A DNA stretch of 64,000 bases from Brevibacterium spongiae (lineage in GTDB: Bacteria > Actinomycetota > Actinomycetes > Actinomycetales > Brevibacteriaceae): NCBI RefSeq assembly GCF_026168515.1, contig NZ_CP093443.1, forward strand, positions 2,852,001 to 2,916,000, in the 5' to 3' direction. Within the stretch, counting starts at the first letter, position 1. Every line of letters begins with the position of its first letter. A model generated the notes under the pieces. The model did not search any database and was not told the origin of the DNA. It saw only the letters and a list, made by a program, of their open reading frames with translations. The position numbers were made by a program, and so were the translations under genes. Below are positions 36,296-45,811 of the stretch, piece by piece.

Positions 36296-36925
36296 TCACT
36301 TCTTCTGCCGAAGAAACTGCTCGATCGCCGCAATCGTCGAAGCATTGTCGCAATGGACGATCCCGTTTACTCCCACAGCACGGGCACCGCCGGCGCATAC
36401 TTCGTGATCATCGATGAAAAGCACATCCGCGGGTTCGGCGCCCAATCGTTCGAGCGCATTCTCGTAGGCTTCAGGTTCAGGCTTGAGCAGGCCGCTCTCG
36501 TGACTGTAGATGATCGGGTCGAAGACAGCACTGAATCCGAATCTCCGCTCCTCCTCGTCACGGGCGCCGTCGACTGAGTTCGATAGAATCGCGACTCCAA
36601 TGCGTGACTTCAGCGACTTCGCATAGTCGAAGAGCTCGACGTTGAGCCTCCCGCAGTATTCGTCCCACATATCCGCCTGCATGGCCTCGACCAGGCTCGA
36701 ATCCATCTCGAGCGCTCGTCCTATTTTCGACCAATACTCGGTCCGCGTGTCCGCTCGACAATCGATGACCGGCAAATCTGCCGCCCGGATACGCGACCGA
36801 TACTCCTCAGCGGAAAATCCGGATCGCTCCTGCCACCGACTCTGGAACTGCGGCCACACGGCGTCATCGTCGACGATCTCCAGCACTCCCCCGATGTCGA
36901 AGAGCACCCACTTCTGTGATCCCAT
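36296..36925 (-). CDS. HAD-superfamily hydrolase
   Basis: 209 residues. Motifs: I WVLFDIGGVLE (nucleophile Asp; the usual second Asp is Gly), II AILSNSVDG, III GLLKPEPEAY, IV VLFIDDHEV. The loss of the second Asp in motif I suggests a non-phosphatase activity or altered acid/base catalysis, as in some dehalogenase-like members. Function unknown. Confidence 0.85.
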   Translation of the reverse strand: MGSQKWVLFDIGGVLEIVDDDAVWPQFQSRWQERSGFSAEEYRSRIRAADLPVIDCRADTRTEYWSKIGRALEMDSSLVEAMQADMWDEYCGRLNVELFDYAKSLKSRIGVAILSNSVDGARDEEERRFGFSAVFDPIIYSHESGLLKPEPEAYENALERLGAEPADVLFIDDHEVCAGGARAVGVNGIVHCDNASTIAAIEQFLRQKK

Positions 36926-36974
36926 GCAGCAAGCCTACCTGCCAACTGCCGGGAATCTGCCGAACAAACCCATA

Positions 36975-37013
36975 CCCCGCCTCTTGTAATACTGTGTGGC
37001 ACACACTATCGTG
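36975..37013 (+). promoter_or_regulatory. Promoter/PadR operator region
   Basis: A TAATACT-like -10 (near 36986) and GTGTGGCACAC dyad just upstream of the padR start. PadR proteins typically autoregulate from such dyads. Confidence 0.4.
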
Positions 37014-37019
37014 TGACGC

Positions 37020-37367
37020 ATGAACGAGGATGCAGAGAAAGCACTGGCCACCCACGAGCAGGAGCTGCGACGCGGCACCGTGGTCTTCGCCAGCCTCGTC
37101 GCCTGCCGTCGCCCGCAGTACGGCTATTCGCTTCTGACGACGCTCACCGAGGCGGGGATCCCCACCGAGGCCAACACCCTTTACCCCCTGCTGCGACGAC
37201 TGGAGAAACAAGGCCTTCTCACCGCCGAGTGGAACACCGAGCAGGCTCGACCTCGCAAGTACTACACGCTCACCGACAGCGGCGCCGAAGTCGCCGCCGC
37301 ACTGCACCGCCATTGGCTCGAACTCAACTCCAGCATCACCAAGCTCTGGAAGGACGGCACACCATGA
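37020..37367 (+). CDS. PadR-family transcriptional regulator
   Basis: 115 residues. Winged HTH: YGYSLLTTLTEAGIPTEANTLYPLLRRLEKQGLLTAEWNTEQARPRKYYTLTDSGAEV. It overlaps the following membrane protein gene by 4 bp, so the two are co-expressed. PadR/DUF1700 pairs typically control an efflux or envelope gene. Confidence 0.9.
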   Translation: MNEDAEKALATHEQELRRGTVVFASLVACRRPQYGYSLLTTLTEAGIPTEANTLYPLLRRLEKQGLLTAEWNTEQARPRKYYTLTDSGAEVAAALHRHWLELNSSITKLWKDGTP

Positions 37368-38335
37368 GTGCGCTCACCGAAATCTACGTCGACAACGTCA
37401 CCCGCCACCTCCCCGAAGACTCCCGCCCGGACATCGCCGCCGAGATCACCGCAACGATCGACGATATGGTCGACGACCGCCTCGGCGAGGAACCTGAGCC
37501 GAACCCCGAACGCACGGCAACAGTCGAACGCGAAGTCCTCGAAGAACTCGGCGATCCGGTGATTCTGTCGCGGGAGTATGCGAACTCCCCGCAGCACCTC
37601 ATCGGCCCGAATTCCTTTCCGCTCTTCATCTGGGCGCTGCGCTGGGTGCTGCCGATCATCGGCCTCATCTCCCTGACCGCCAGCCTCATCACCACCTTCG
37701 CCACGGCCCCGGATACCCAGCTCGGCCAGGCCATCGGACCGGCGATCGGCAACACCGTCACCGCCCTGCTGACCACCTTCGCCGTCATCACGATCATCAT
37801 CGGACTCGTCGACCACAGCAACGAGGGCGGCGCATCGACAGCGCTCCGGAAACGGAGGTCAGGCCCGTGGACTGTCGATGACCTCGATCGCCGTGATGCC
37901 CGCAGCACGCAGATCCGCGCCGAGGCGGCCCTCGGGCTGGTCTTCATCGTGACCCTGGCATTGGTTCCGTTCATCCCGACGACCCTGCTCTACGTCGGCC
38001 ATCTCAACCGCGGCGGAACCTTCATCAACCCGGATCTCGGCACCGGCTGGCTGCTCGGCTACTGGGCCTTCCTCGCGCTCCTCGCCGCTGTCGAGATCAT
38101 CAAGCTCACGACCGCCTCGGCGAAACCGAGTGTGGCGCTCATCGGCGGGATCATCGATGTGGCCATGGCCGTCTTCCTCACCATCGCCCTGCTCACCCAG
38201 CCGGTCCTCCATCCCGAGCTCACGAACACCGCGAATGCCGATATCCAGCAGATCATCACGGTCGCAGCCATCTGGATCATCACCGTCTGGGACCAAGTAA
38301 GCACCTGGAAGATCACTCGCCGCGCTCGGGCCTGA
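37364..38335 (+). CDS. Membrane protein with DUF1700/HAAS-like N-terminus
   Basis: 323 residues. The N-terminal ~80 residues (LTEIYVDNVTRHLPEDSRPDIAAEITATIDDMVDDRL...VLEELGDPVILSREY) resemble the helical HAAS signalling module found next to PadR genes. Six or so hydrophobic segments follow. ATG at 37364 is coupled to padR. A sensor or membrane partner of PadR is likely, not proven. Confidence 0.8.
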   Translation: MSALTEIYVDNVTRHLPEDSRPDIAAEITATIDDMVDDRLGEEPEPNPERTATVEREVLEELGDPVILSREYANSPQHLIGPNSFPLFIWALRWVLPIIGLISLTASLITTFATAPDTQLGQAIGPAIGNTVTALLTTFAVITIIIGLVDHSNEGGASTALRKRRSGPWTVDDLDRRDARSTQIRAEAALGLVFIVTLALVPFIPTTLLYVGHLNRGGTFINPDLGTGWLLGYWAFLALLAAVEIIKLTTASAKPSVALIGGIIDVAMAVFLTIALLTQPVLHPELTNTANADIQQIITVAAIWIITVWDQVSTWKITRRARA

Positions 38336-38442
38336 GGCCTATCATCAAAGCAGAGGCGGAACGCAGATGACCGCCTCGGGCAGCCGTGTCAGACCGAACC
38401 GCACTCCGCGGCCCGGGCACAGCGCCGGAGAATCGAGGAATC

Positions 38443-38874
38443 ATGTCCACGTCTCTGCACACGCTCATCACCGACAACCTGGCCGCCGTCACGGCCAAAG
38501 ACGTCGAGGCGGCCGTCTCCGCCTTCGCCTCGCACGGGGTCCTCATCGACCCGCACTACCCCCGCCCCCGCATGGCCGGCCACACCGAGATCCGCGAAGG
38601 CTTCCAATGGGTCTTCGCCGGAATGCGCGAACTCAATTTCACGATCGACTCGTGGTTATTCAGCGAGGACGGGACGAGCGCAGCCGTCGAGGTCTCGTCC
38701 CGGCACGTGCTCGCCGGCGGACGGGTGCTTGAGTTCGGTCAATGCTTCGTCGTCGATACGGCGGACGGCCGAGTCACCCGGTGGCAGGCCTACGAACCCT
38801 ATGGTCCCGGCGGTTTGGGCGGGATCACCCTCGGGTTCGGCCGGCTGAAGTTCCGCCGTGCCCGCCGCCGGTGA
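38443..38874 (+). CDS. SnoaL/NTF2-like protein
   Basis: About 143 residues. Cone-shaped alpha+beta fold pattern: LITDNLAAVTAKDVEAAVSAFASHGVLIDPHYPRPRMAGHTEIREGFQWVFAGM, ending FVVDTADGRVTRWQAYEPYG. ATG at 38443 follows GAGGAA. Activity cannot be assigned. Confidence 0.8.
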   Translation: MSTSLHTLITDNLAAVTAKDVEAAVSAFASHGVLIDPHYPRPRMAGHTEIREGFQWVFAGMRELNFTIDSWLFSEDGTSAAVEVSSRHVLAGGRVLEFGQCFVVDTADGRVTRWQAYEPYGPGGLGGITLGFGRLKFRRARRR

Positions 38875-38960
38875 GCGGGCGCGGGGGCCGGTCGTTCAGG
38901 CTCGGGTGTGTACCGATCGTTCGGGTCGAGTCTGGCCGGTCGTTCGTCCGGCGCGGTCGT

Positions 38961-40256
38961 TCAGCCGGCGCGGCTGGAGATGACCGTGAACTTCGTGTTC
39001 CGCGCCAGCTGCTCGCTGGGTCCGATGAGGGTCTCGAGGCGGTCCCGGTAGCGCAGGTGCGTATTGAACACGGTGACCACCTGACCGCCCGGGGACAGAT
39101 GTGCCGCGGCCGTGGCCATGAGCGCCTCGGCGGTCTCTGTCTCGATCGTCGTGCCCTGATGGAACGGCGGGTTGAGCACGACGAGGTCGAACGTGCCGAG
39201 CCCGGCCACGGCCGGATCCTCGGGGTTCGCCGCATCGCCGAGGACGATGTCGACGTCGACGTCGACGTCGACTCCGTTCGCCTCCGCTGTCGCCCTCGCC
39301 GAGGCGACCGCCGCCTTCGACACATCCACTCCGGTCCCCCGAGACGCTCCCGTGGCACGCATCGCTGCGGTCAGCAGCCACCCGTTTCCGCACCCGAGAT
39401 CGAGGACGGACTCCGGCTTGGCTCCGGCATCAGGCAGAGTCTCCAGAAGTGCGTCGAGGAGCAGCGTCGAGCCTTCGTCGCTGCGCACCCCGGAGAAGCA
39501 GGCGCCGTGCGCTCTGACCTCGAGGTCTCCGACGCCCGAGTGGGCGATGACTCCGTGCTTCGGGAAGCTCGGCAGGCTCGGTGATGATAGCGGTCGGCTG
39601 CCGATGATCATCCGGTGCTTGCCCACTCCCGGCGAGACGTCGACGCGGCCGAAACCGCGGGAAAGCTCCTTATTCACCGCTCGGCTCATCGCGTCGCTGC
39701 GTCCGATGACGATGATCGTCGACACGTGGGCCTGCAGGGCGGCGATGGATTCGGCCAGTGCGTTCGCGGCCTTCGGGGCGTTGATGACCGCCCACGTCTC
39801 CGCGTTCCCCTCCCCCGCCGAGGTGGCCCACCCTAAGCCGGCGAATTCGGTTCCCAGCTGGCTGAGTTCGGAGATGTGGTGGACATCAAAGAGTTCGGAC
39901 CTGTCCGGGCTCTCAGGACGATCAGCGATGAGGGCGGCGGTACGGGACTCGTCGATGCGATCGTGGTAGACGGCCACCTCGGCGAGGCGGCGCAGCAGCG
40001 CAATCTGGATGCCCTTGGCATCGTCGACGACGATGATGTGGTGCGGGACGTCGGCGGTCGCCTCGGCGTCGATGAAGGCACCGGCCGCGTCACGACCGGA
40101 CACGTCGAGTTCACGCAGGCGCCGGCCGATGATGTATTCGACGAGCATGCGCGCCTGCGGCAGACCGGGCACGTCGTGCAGCTGCGGAAATTCCGCCAGC
40201 AGATCCCGACTGCGATGTGCGGCGGCAGAGTCAGGGAGCAGCAGGGAGGCGGACAT
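38961..40256 (-). CDS. Class I SAM-dependent methyltransferase (RlmG/RsmC-like)
   Basis: 431 residues. C-terminal SAM domain: ESVLDLGCGNGWLLTAAM (motif I) and FDLVVLNPPFHQGTTIE (NPPF catalytic motif of N2-guanine rRNA methyltransferases). The N-terminal half is a degenerate methyltransferase-like domain, as in RlmG and RsmC. It probably methylates 16S or 23S rRNA guanine. A GTCGAC hexamer repeated four times (39249-39272) encodes VDVDVDVD after motif I. Confidence 0.85.
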   Translation of the reverse strand: MSASLLLPDSAAAHRSRDLLAEFPQLHDVPGLPQARMLVEYIIGRRLRELDVSGRDAAGAFIDAEATADVPHHIIVVDDAKGIQIALLRRLAEVAVYHDRIDESRTAALIADRPESPDRSELFDVHHISELSQLGTEFAGLGWATSAGEGNAETWAVINAPKAANALAESIAALQAHVSTIIVIGRSDAMSRAVNKELSRGFGRVDVSPGVGKHRMIIGSRPLSSPSLPSFPKHGVIAHSGVGDLEVRAHGACFSGVRSDEGSTLLLDALLETLPDAGAKPESVLDLGCGNGWLLTAAMRATGASRGTGVDVSKAAVASARATAEANGVDVDVDVDIVLGDAANPEDPAVAGLGTFDLVVLNPPFHQGTTIETETAEALMATAAAHLSPGGQVVTVFNTHLRYRDRLETLIGPSEQLARNTKFTVISSRAG

Positions 40257-40309
40257 TCGATCAGTCTAAACTGCGCGGACCGCTTGCCGCCTCCTCGACC
40301 GTATCCAGT

Positions 40310-40591
40310 TCAGCCCTCAGCGTCGTGATCGGTCTCGATGAGCTGCTTGAGAGCCGCCAGTGCCTCGTCAGCACCGTCACCGTCAGCGCGCAGGACGACC
40401 TTCTGACCGTATTCGGCGCCGAGACCCATGAGGGAGAGCACGCTGGCCGCGTCGAGGGCATCCTCGGCCGGTTCGCCCTCGAGGGCGATGGTGATCTCGA
40501 GATCATAGTCTGCGGCGGCCTCGGCCAGCAGAGCTGCTGGGCGGGCGTGCAGGCCGACGGTGCTTCCAACTGTTGCGGTGGTCTCTGCCAT
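40310..40591 (-). CDS. ptsH: Phosphocarrier protein HPr
   Basis: 93 residues. VGSTVGLHARPAALLAEAA carries the phospho-accepting His, and SVLSLMGLGAEYGQKVVL includes the regulatory-serine region. It transfers phosphate from EI to FruA. It is separated from ptsI by 161 bp on the same strand. Confidence 0.95.
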   Translation of the reverse strand: MAETTATVGSTVGLHARPAALLAEAAADYDLEITIALEGEPAEDALDAASVLSLMGLGAEYGQKVVLRADGDGADEALAALKQLIETDHDAEG

Positions 40592-40752
40592 AACGCTTCC
40601 TTCCTGTTCAGACCGGCCGCGTCTGGGCCGGTCGAGTGCTGCGATGATGCTGATTGTGGTGGTGCGCGGTTGTGACGCGCGGTTCGTAGTTATGGTGCGC
40701 GGTGTGTGGTTGTGGTGGGCGGTGTCGTGAGTTCACACTACGACGGGCGGTC

Positions 40753-42423
40753 TCACAGACCGAGTTCGTTAAGTATCGGCAGGTCTGCGCGGACCGCGGC
40801 CTTCGCCTCGGCCGGGCCGCGTGCCGCGAGTGCACGACGGGCGATCTGCCGTGCCTGTTCCACGGTGACCCCGGCGAGGACTTCTGCGACAGCCGGCAGC
40901 GCCCGCGGGGCCATTGACAGGCTGGTGACGCCCAACCCGACGAGGACGACGGCCAGTGCCGGATCCGCCGCTGCCTCCCCGCAGACGCCTACCGATTTCT
41001 CGGCACCAGCGCCCTGGGACGCGGTCATGCCGATGAGCTGGAGGACGGCCGGCTGCCACGAGTCGCTGAGTTCTGCCAGACCGCCGAGCATCCTGTCCGA
41101 GGCCATGACGTACTGGGTGAGGTCGTTCGTGCCGATGGAGGCGAACTCGACCTCGTCGAGGATCAAAGCCGCCCGCAGCGCCGCCGAGGGGACCTCGACC
41201 ATGACGCCGGCGACCGGAAGACCGGCCGCGTGGACGAGTTCCGAGAACTGCCTGGCCTCGTCGGCCGTGGCGATCATCGGAGCCATGACATGCACGGTGA
41301 CCGCATGCTTCGCAGCGGCCACGGCGATGGCCTCCAGCTGACGTTCGAGCACGCCCAGGGCCTTGCGGCTGGTCCGGAACCCACGCACGCCGAGGGCCGG
41401 ATTCGGTTCATCAGTGTCGGTGAGGAACGGCAGGGGTTTGTCGGCTCCGGCGTCGAGGGTGCGCACAACGACCTTGTGATCGTCGAAGGCGGCGAACACC
41501 TGACCGTAGGCCTCGGCCTGCTCCTCGACACTGGGTTCGGTGTCACGATCGAGGAAGCAGAACTCCGTGCGCAGAAGGCCGACGCCCTCGGCACCAGCGG
41601 CAGCCGCCGCCCGCGCCTGAGCACCGTCGCCGACGTTGGCGCGCAGCGGGATCCGGGTGCCGTCGGCAAGCAGGCACGGTCCGGTGAAGGACTTCAGCCG
41701 ATCGACGGTCGCCTTCCACGCCGCGACGAGCTCGGCCTCCGAGTCTCCGGGCCCGGTGCGCACGACACCGGTGCCGCCGTCGACGAAGACGGGGGTGTGT
41801 TCAGCGATGTCACGGACCCCGGCGGCCGCGACCACAGCGGGAATGCCCAACGACCGGGCGAGGATGGCCGTATGGCTCTGCGGCCCGCCTTCCTCACAGA
41901 CGAGGCCGAGCACGAGTCCGGGATCCAGCGTGGCAGTGTCGGCAGGAGCGAGATCCGTGGCGATGAGCACGAACGGTTCGGACGAATGCGGCAGGCCAGG
42001 TGCCGGGACTCCGCGCAGCCGGGCGACGAGGCGGGCGCGCACATCGAGGACGTCGGCGGCACGTTCGGCCATATAGCCGCCCAGCTTCTCCAGCTGGGCC
42101 GCGGTCTCTGCGGCCACCGTCCAGATCGCGGTCTCCGCGTCGGTCTCGGACAGGCGTTTGATCGCCGTCTTCACCAGGGTGGGGTCCTTGGCCATGAGGG
42201 CCGTGGCCTTGAGCACGTCGCGGGCGTCTCCGGTGACCGTTTCGGCCCGCTCACGCAGTTCGGCGTGCACGGCGGCCGAGGCCTCCCGGATCCTCTGCGC
42301 TTCGGCGTCCGGGTCGGCCGGGGCCGGTTTCGCCACGGGCGCGGACACTGGTTCGGGCATGGTCAGTGCCGGGGCGACGACCCGTCCGGGCACGACTCCG
42401 ATACCTGAGAACTCTGCGGACAT
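40753..42423 (-). CDS. ptsI: PTS enzyme I
   Basis: 556 residues. Phospho-His region: CEEGGPQSHTAILARSLGIPAVV. PEP-binding TIM barrel: AEGVGLLRTEFCFLDRD, ASIGTNDLTQYVMASDR and the C-terminal VGVCGEAAADPALAVVLVGLGV. It phosphorylates HPr with PEP. ATG at 42423 follows GGAAGGAG. Located directly after fruA, so the general PTS genes sit inside the fructose locus. Confidence 0.96.
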   Translation of the reverse strand: MSAEFSGIGVVPGRVVAPALTMPEPVSAPVAKPAPADPDAEAQRIREASAAVHAELRERAETVTGDARDVLKATALMAKDPTLVKTAIKRLSETDAETAIWTVAAETAAQLEKLGGYMAERAADVLDVRARLVARLRGVPAPGLPHSSEPFVLIATDLAPADTATLDPGLVLGLVCEEGGPQSHTAILARSLGIPAVVAAAGVRDIAEHTPVFVDGGTGVVRTGPGDSEAELVAAWKATVDRLKSFTGPCLLADGTRIPLRANVGDGAQARAAAAAGAEGVGLLRTEFCFLDRDTEPSVEEQAEAYGQVFAAFDDHKVVVRTLDAGADKPLPFLTDTDEPNPALGVRGFRTSRKALGVLERQLEAIAVAAAKHAVTVHVMAPMIATADEARQFSELVHAAGLPVAGVMVEVPSAALRAALILDEVEFASIGTNDLTQYVMASDRMLGGLAELSDSWQPAVLQLIGMTASQGAGAEKSVGVCGEAAADPALAVVLVGLGVTSLSMAPRALPAVAEVLAGVTVEQARQIARRALAARGPAEAKAAVRADLPILNELGL

Positions 42424-42452
42424 CCCCACTCCTTCCTCTCGTGCCGACACGT

Positions 42453-44723
42453 TCAGACTCGCGAAGGGTCAGCGTTGGCAGACGCCGGTTCGGTCGCCTG
42501 CGCCTCATCGGCCGCACCGGTTCCGGCAGTCGCACCGGTTCCGGCGGCCCTGCTGTTTACAGCGGCAGCACCGGTTCCAGCGGTCGAATCGGTGGTCGAA
42601 TCGGTCGACACGGTCACTGTCGTATCCGCTGCCTTCGGATCGGCCGCCTCGGCGAGGCCTGCTGCACCGCCCTTGCGGACGACAATCTTGAGCACCAGCA
42701 CCAACAGGGCACTGATGATCGTACCGACGACGACGGAGAGCAGGAACAGCAGGAACGAGTCGATGGCGAAGAAGACGAACACTCCGCCGTGCGGGGCCTG
42801 GCTGGTCACGGAGAACGCCATGGTCATCCCGCCGGTGACTCCGGCGCCGACGATCGAGGCGGGGATCACGCGCAGCGGGTCGGAGGCGGCGAAGGGAATC
42901 GCACCCTCGGAGATGAACGCGGCACCGAGCAGCCATGCGGCCTTGCCGTTCTCCTTCTCCGCCTGCGAGAAGGCACGGGGGCGCAGCGCGGTGGCCAGCG
43001 CCATGGCCAGGGGCGGAACCATTCCGGCGGCCATGACCGTGGCCATGATCTCCCACGGCACCGGGTTCTCCACGGAGCCCGCGGCGAGTCCGGCGACGGC
43101 GAAGGAGTACGCGACCTTGTTGACGGGTCCGCCCAGGTCGACGGCCATCATGACGCCGAGGATGAGTCCGAGGACGACAGCGGCGGTGCCGGTCATCGAG
43201 CTCAGCCAGCTGTCGAGGCCCTTCGTCAGGGCGCTGATCGGTCCGCCGAGGACCATGAACATCAGCCCCGAGGAGACGAGGGAGGCCACCAGCGGAATGA
43301 TCACGACCGGCATGAGACCCCGCAGCCACCTCGGCGCGGCGAAGGATCCGATCCACTGGGCGATATAGCCGGCGAGGAGTCCGCCGATGATGCCGCCGAT
43401 GAACCCGGCGCCCATGAGCACGGCCACGGCACCGACGGTGAATCCGGGAGCGATTCCGGGGCGGTCGGCGATTCCGTAGGCGATGTAGCCGGCCAATGCG
43501 GCGACGAGGAAGCTCATCGACAGGTTGCCGATCTGGAAGGCCACGGCTCCCAGGTAGGCGCCGACCGGTCCCAGTGCCAGGTCACCGTATTCGGTGGGCA
43601 GATTCCACAGGGAATTGCCCAGGACGATGTCCTCGGCGTAGTCGGGAATGTCGAATCCGCCGAGGAGGAAGCCCAGAGCCATGAGCAGGCCGCCGGCGGC
43701 GACGAAGGGGATCATGTAGCTGACGCCGGTCAGCAGCACGCGTTTGAGGTGGGCGCCGATGCTTTCCCGTGAGCCGGACTGTGTTGCGGAAGAGTCGGCC
43801 TCGGCGGCGTGAGCGGCGGCGAGCCTGGCACCGTTCGGGGCGTCCGCCTCGGCGAGGGCCCTGCGGATGAGTCCCTGCGGATCGTCGATTCCGGCCTTGA
43901 CCGGCACCTGCACATAGGGTTTGCCGGCGAAGCGGGCCTTGTCGCGGACGTCGACGTCGACGGCGAAGACGACGGCATCGGCAGCGTCGATGACGGACTG
44001 GTCGATCGGGGTCGTGCCGCTCGACCCTTGAGTCTCGGTGACGACGTCGATGCCCATGTCGGATCCGGCCTGGACGAGGGCGTCGGCGGCCATATAGGTG
44101 TGGGCGATTCCCGTCGGGCAGGCCGTGACGGCGACGACGCGACGGGGAGCCTCGGCTGCTGTTGGGGTGGTAGCTGTGTCGGTGCCGGGGTCGGCAGAGG
44201 CGGCTGCGGCCGCGTCGGTGGCGGCTGCGGCCGGGGCGGCCTCGGTGGTGGTCGTCTCTTCTCCTGCCTCGCGGAGGCCGAGGGCGGTTTCGACGAGGTC
44301 GACGACGTCCTGCTCGGTCGCGGCCGCGCGCAGGGAGGCGACGAAGTCTTTCTTCACCAGGGACCGGGCGAGCTTCGACAGCAGTTTGAGATGGTCCTTC
44401 CCGGCGCCGTCGGGGGCGGCGATCATGAACACGAGGTCGGCGGGACCGTCCTTGGCGCCGAAGTCGACGGATGGGTTGAGTCGGGCCATCGCCAGGCTCG
44501 GGGTGGTGACCGCCTCGGTGCGGGCGTGCGGGATGGCGATGCCTCCCGGAACACCCGTGGGGGTCTTCTCTTCGCGGGCGATCGCGGCGACTGCGAGTCC
44601 TTCGGCGGAGCTCGCGCGGCCCTGATCGGCGACGGCGGTGGCCAGGGCGCGGATGACAGCGGACGACTCCGTCCCCTGATCCGCGTCGAGGATCACCAGT
44701 TCTGTTGTGATGAGCGATGTCAT
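42453..44723 (-). CDS. fruA: PTS fructose transporter, IIA-IIB-IIC fusion
   Basis: 756 residues. IIA (1-150): GGIAIPHARTEAVT (phospho-His). IIB (about 195-290): VVAVTACPTGIAHTYMAADAL (phospho-Cys). IIC (about 330-680): GVSYMIPFVAAGGLLMALGFLLGG and many membrane helices. The linkers are Ala/Thr-rich, and the C-terminus has an unusual tail of Ser/Thr/Ala with GTGATAGTGAADEA repeats. It imports fructose as fructose-1-phosphate. It follows fruK with a 4-bp overlap. Confidence 0.96.
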   Translation of the reverse strand: MTSLITTELVILDADQGTESSAVIRALATAVADQGRASSAEGLAVAAIAREEKTPTGVPGGIAIPHARTEAVTTPSLAMARLNPSVDFGAKDGPADLVFMIAAPDGAGKDHLKLLSKLARSLVKKDFVASLRAAATEQDVVDLVETALGLREAGEETTTTEAAPAAAATDAAAAASADPGTDTATTPTAAEAPRRVVAVTACPTGIAHTYMAADALVQAGSDMGIDVVTETQGSSGTTPIDQSVIDAADAVVFAVDVDVRDKARFAGKPYVQVPVKAGIDDPQGLIRRALAEADAPNGARLAAAHAAEADSSATQSGSRESIGAHLKRVLLTGVSYMIPFVAAGGLLMALGFLLGGFDIPDYAEDIVLGNSLWNLPTEYGDLALGPVGAYLGAVAFQIGNLSMSFLVAALAGYIAYGIADRPGIAPGFTVGAVAVLMGAGFIGGIIGGLLAGYIAQWIGSFAAPRWLRGLMPVVIIPLVASLVSSGLMFMVLGGPISALTKGLDSWLSSMTGTAAVVLGLILGVMMAVDLGGPVNKVAYSFAVAGLAAGSVENPVPWEIMATVMAAGMVPPLAMALATALRPRAFSQAEKENGKAAWLLGAAFISEGAIPFAASDPLRVIPASIVGAGVTGGMTMAFSVTSQAPHGGVFVFFAIDSFLLFLLSVVVGTIISALLVLVLKIVVRKGGAAGLAEAADPKAADTTVTVSTDSTTDSTAGTGAAAVNSRAAGTGATAGTGAADEAQATEPASANADPSRV

Positions 44724-45811
44724 CGTGCCTCCTCGGCTTCAGGGGCTGTGCCCTTGTGCTGATGTGCGTGGGAAAAGTCGTCGATCAGTGCTGTTTCGGT
44801 CAGGGCCGTGACGGTCACGCCGTCGGTGCGTGCATCCTCCGGGCTCGGCACCCCGGTGCCGCGCAGCCGGGCGGCAGCGGCTCCATAGGCGACGGCGCGG
44901 GCCAGTGCATCGCCGGGCTCGCTGCCGTCGGTCAGTCCCAGCAGGTACCCGGCCAAAGTGGAGTCGCCTGCGCCCACGGTGCTCACGACGTCCATCGGCG
45001 GATGATGGGCATGCCAGGCGGTCTCGGGCAGGGCGAGAACCGCCCCTCCGGCCCCCAGGGTCGCCAGGATCGAACGAGGACGAGGACCGACTGCTGCGAG
45101 CAGAGCCGACGTGGCGCGGGCGGTCAGCTGCGGTGAGGCTTCCAGTCTGTCGGCGATCTCGAACAGTGCGGCGGGATCGAGGACCTCATCGTCCTCGCGG
45201 AGCCCGGCGGTCTGCAGCAGCCCTGCGGCGCTGAGGAGTTCCGCGAGCTCTTCCGCGTTCGGTTTGATGAGATCCGGTGATGCCTGCAGCGCCGCGGCCA
45301 AGGGGCCGCCGGAGGTGTCGACGGCGATCAGCGGTGGTTCGTCGAGTTCGCGGATGCGGTCGATGGCGCGAGCGTAGAAGTCGTCGTCGACGCCCGGCGG
45401 CAGAGACCCTGCCAGGACGACCCAGTCCGCGCCGGCGGCCAGGCCCGCCACCAGGTCGAGCAGATCGGCCTGGCTGTTCGGGCTGAGAGGAGAGCCGGGT
45501 TCGTTGATCTTCGTCGTTGTGCCGTCGGGTTCGGTGACGGTGATATTGGACCGCAGCGGTGTGCCGGTGGGAACGGAGCGATGGGCCAGTCCGATCGCAT
45601 CGAGGCCGGTGAGCACTGGATCGTCTCCGTCTCCGGGCAGAACCGCCAAGGTCCTTCGATCTGCTGCTGCCACTGCGCGGGAGACGTTAACTCCCTTGCC
45701 GCCGGGCTGTTGTCCAGCCCAGACTGCCCGCTGGACTTGGCCGCGGAGGACGGGGCCGGGCAGTTCGATGGTCCGGTCGAGGCTCGGATTCGCTGTCAGG
45801 GTGAGGATCAT
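44720..45811 (-). CDS. fruK: 1-phosphofructokinase
   Basis: 363 residues, PfkB family. Signatures: ILTLTANPSLDRTIELPG, GGKGVNVSRAVAAADRRT and VSTVGAGDSTLAGYLLGL. It converts fructose-1-phosphate to fructose-1,6-bisphosphate. Overlaps fruR and fruA by 4 bp each. The C-terminal 35 residues beyond the kinase core are unusual but short. Confidence 0.94.
   Translation of the reverse strand: MILTLTANPSLDRTIELPGPVLRGQVQRAVWAGQQPGGKGVNVSRAVAAADRRTLAVLPGDGDDPVLTGLDAIGLAHRSVPTGTPLRSNITVTEPDGTTTKINEPGSPLSPNSQADLLDLVAGLAAGADWVVLAGSLPPGVDDDFYARAIDRIRELDEPPLIAVDTSGGPLAAALQASPDLIKPNAEELAELLSAAGLLQTAGLREDDEVLDPAALFEIADRLEASPQLTARATSALLAAVGPRPRSILATLGAGGAVLALPETAWHAHHPPMDVVSTVGAGDSTLAGYLLGLTDGSEPGDALARAVAYGAAAARLRGTGVPSPEDARTDGVTVTALTETALIDDFSHAHQHKGTAPEAEEAR

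Noticed and set aside
37013..37363. N-terminal extension of the DUF1700-like membrane protein through padR
   Set aside because: The extension lies in another frame of padR and lacks similarity; ATG 37364 is coupled to the padR stop.
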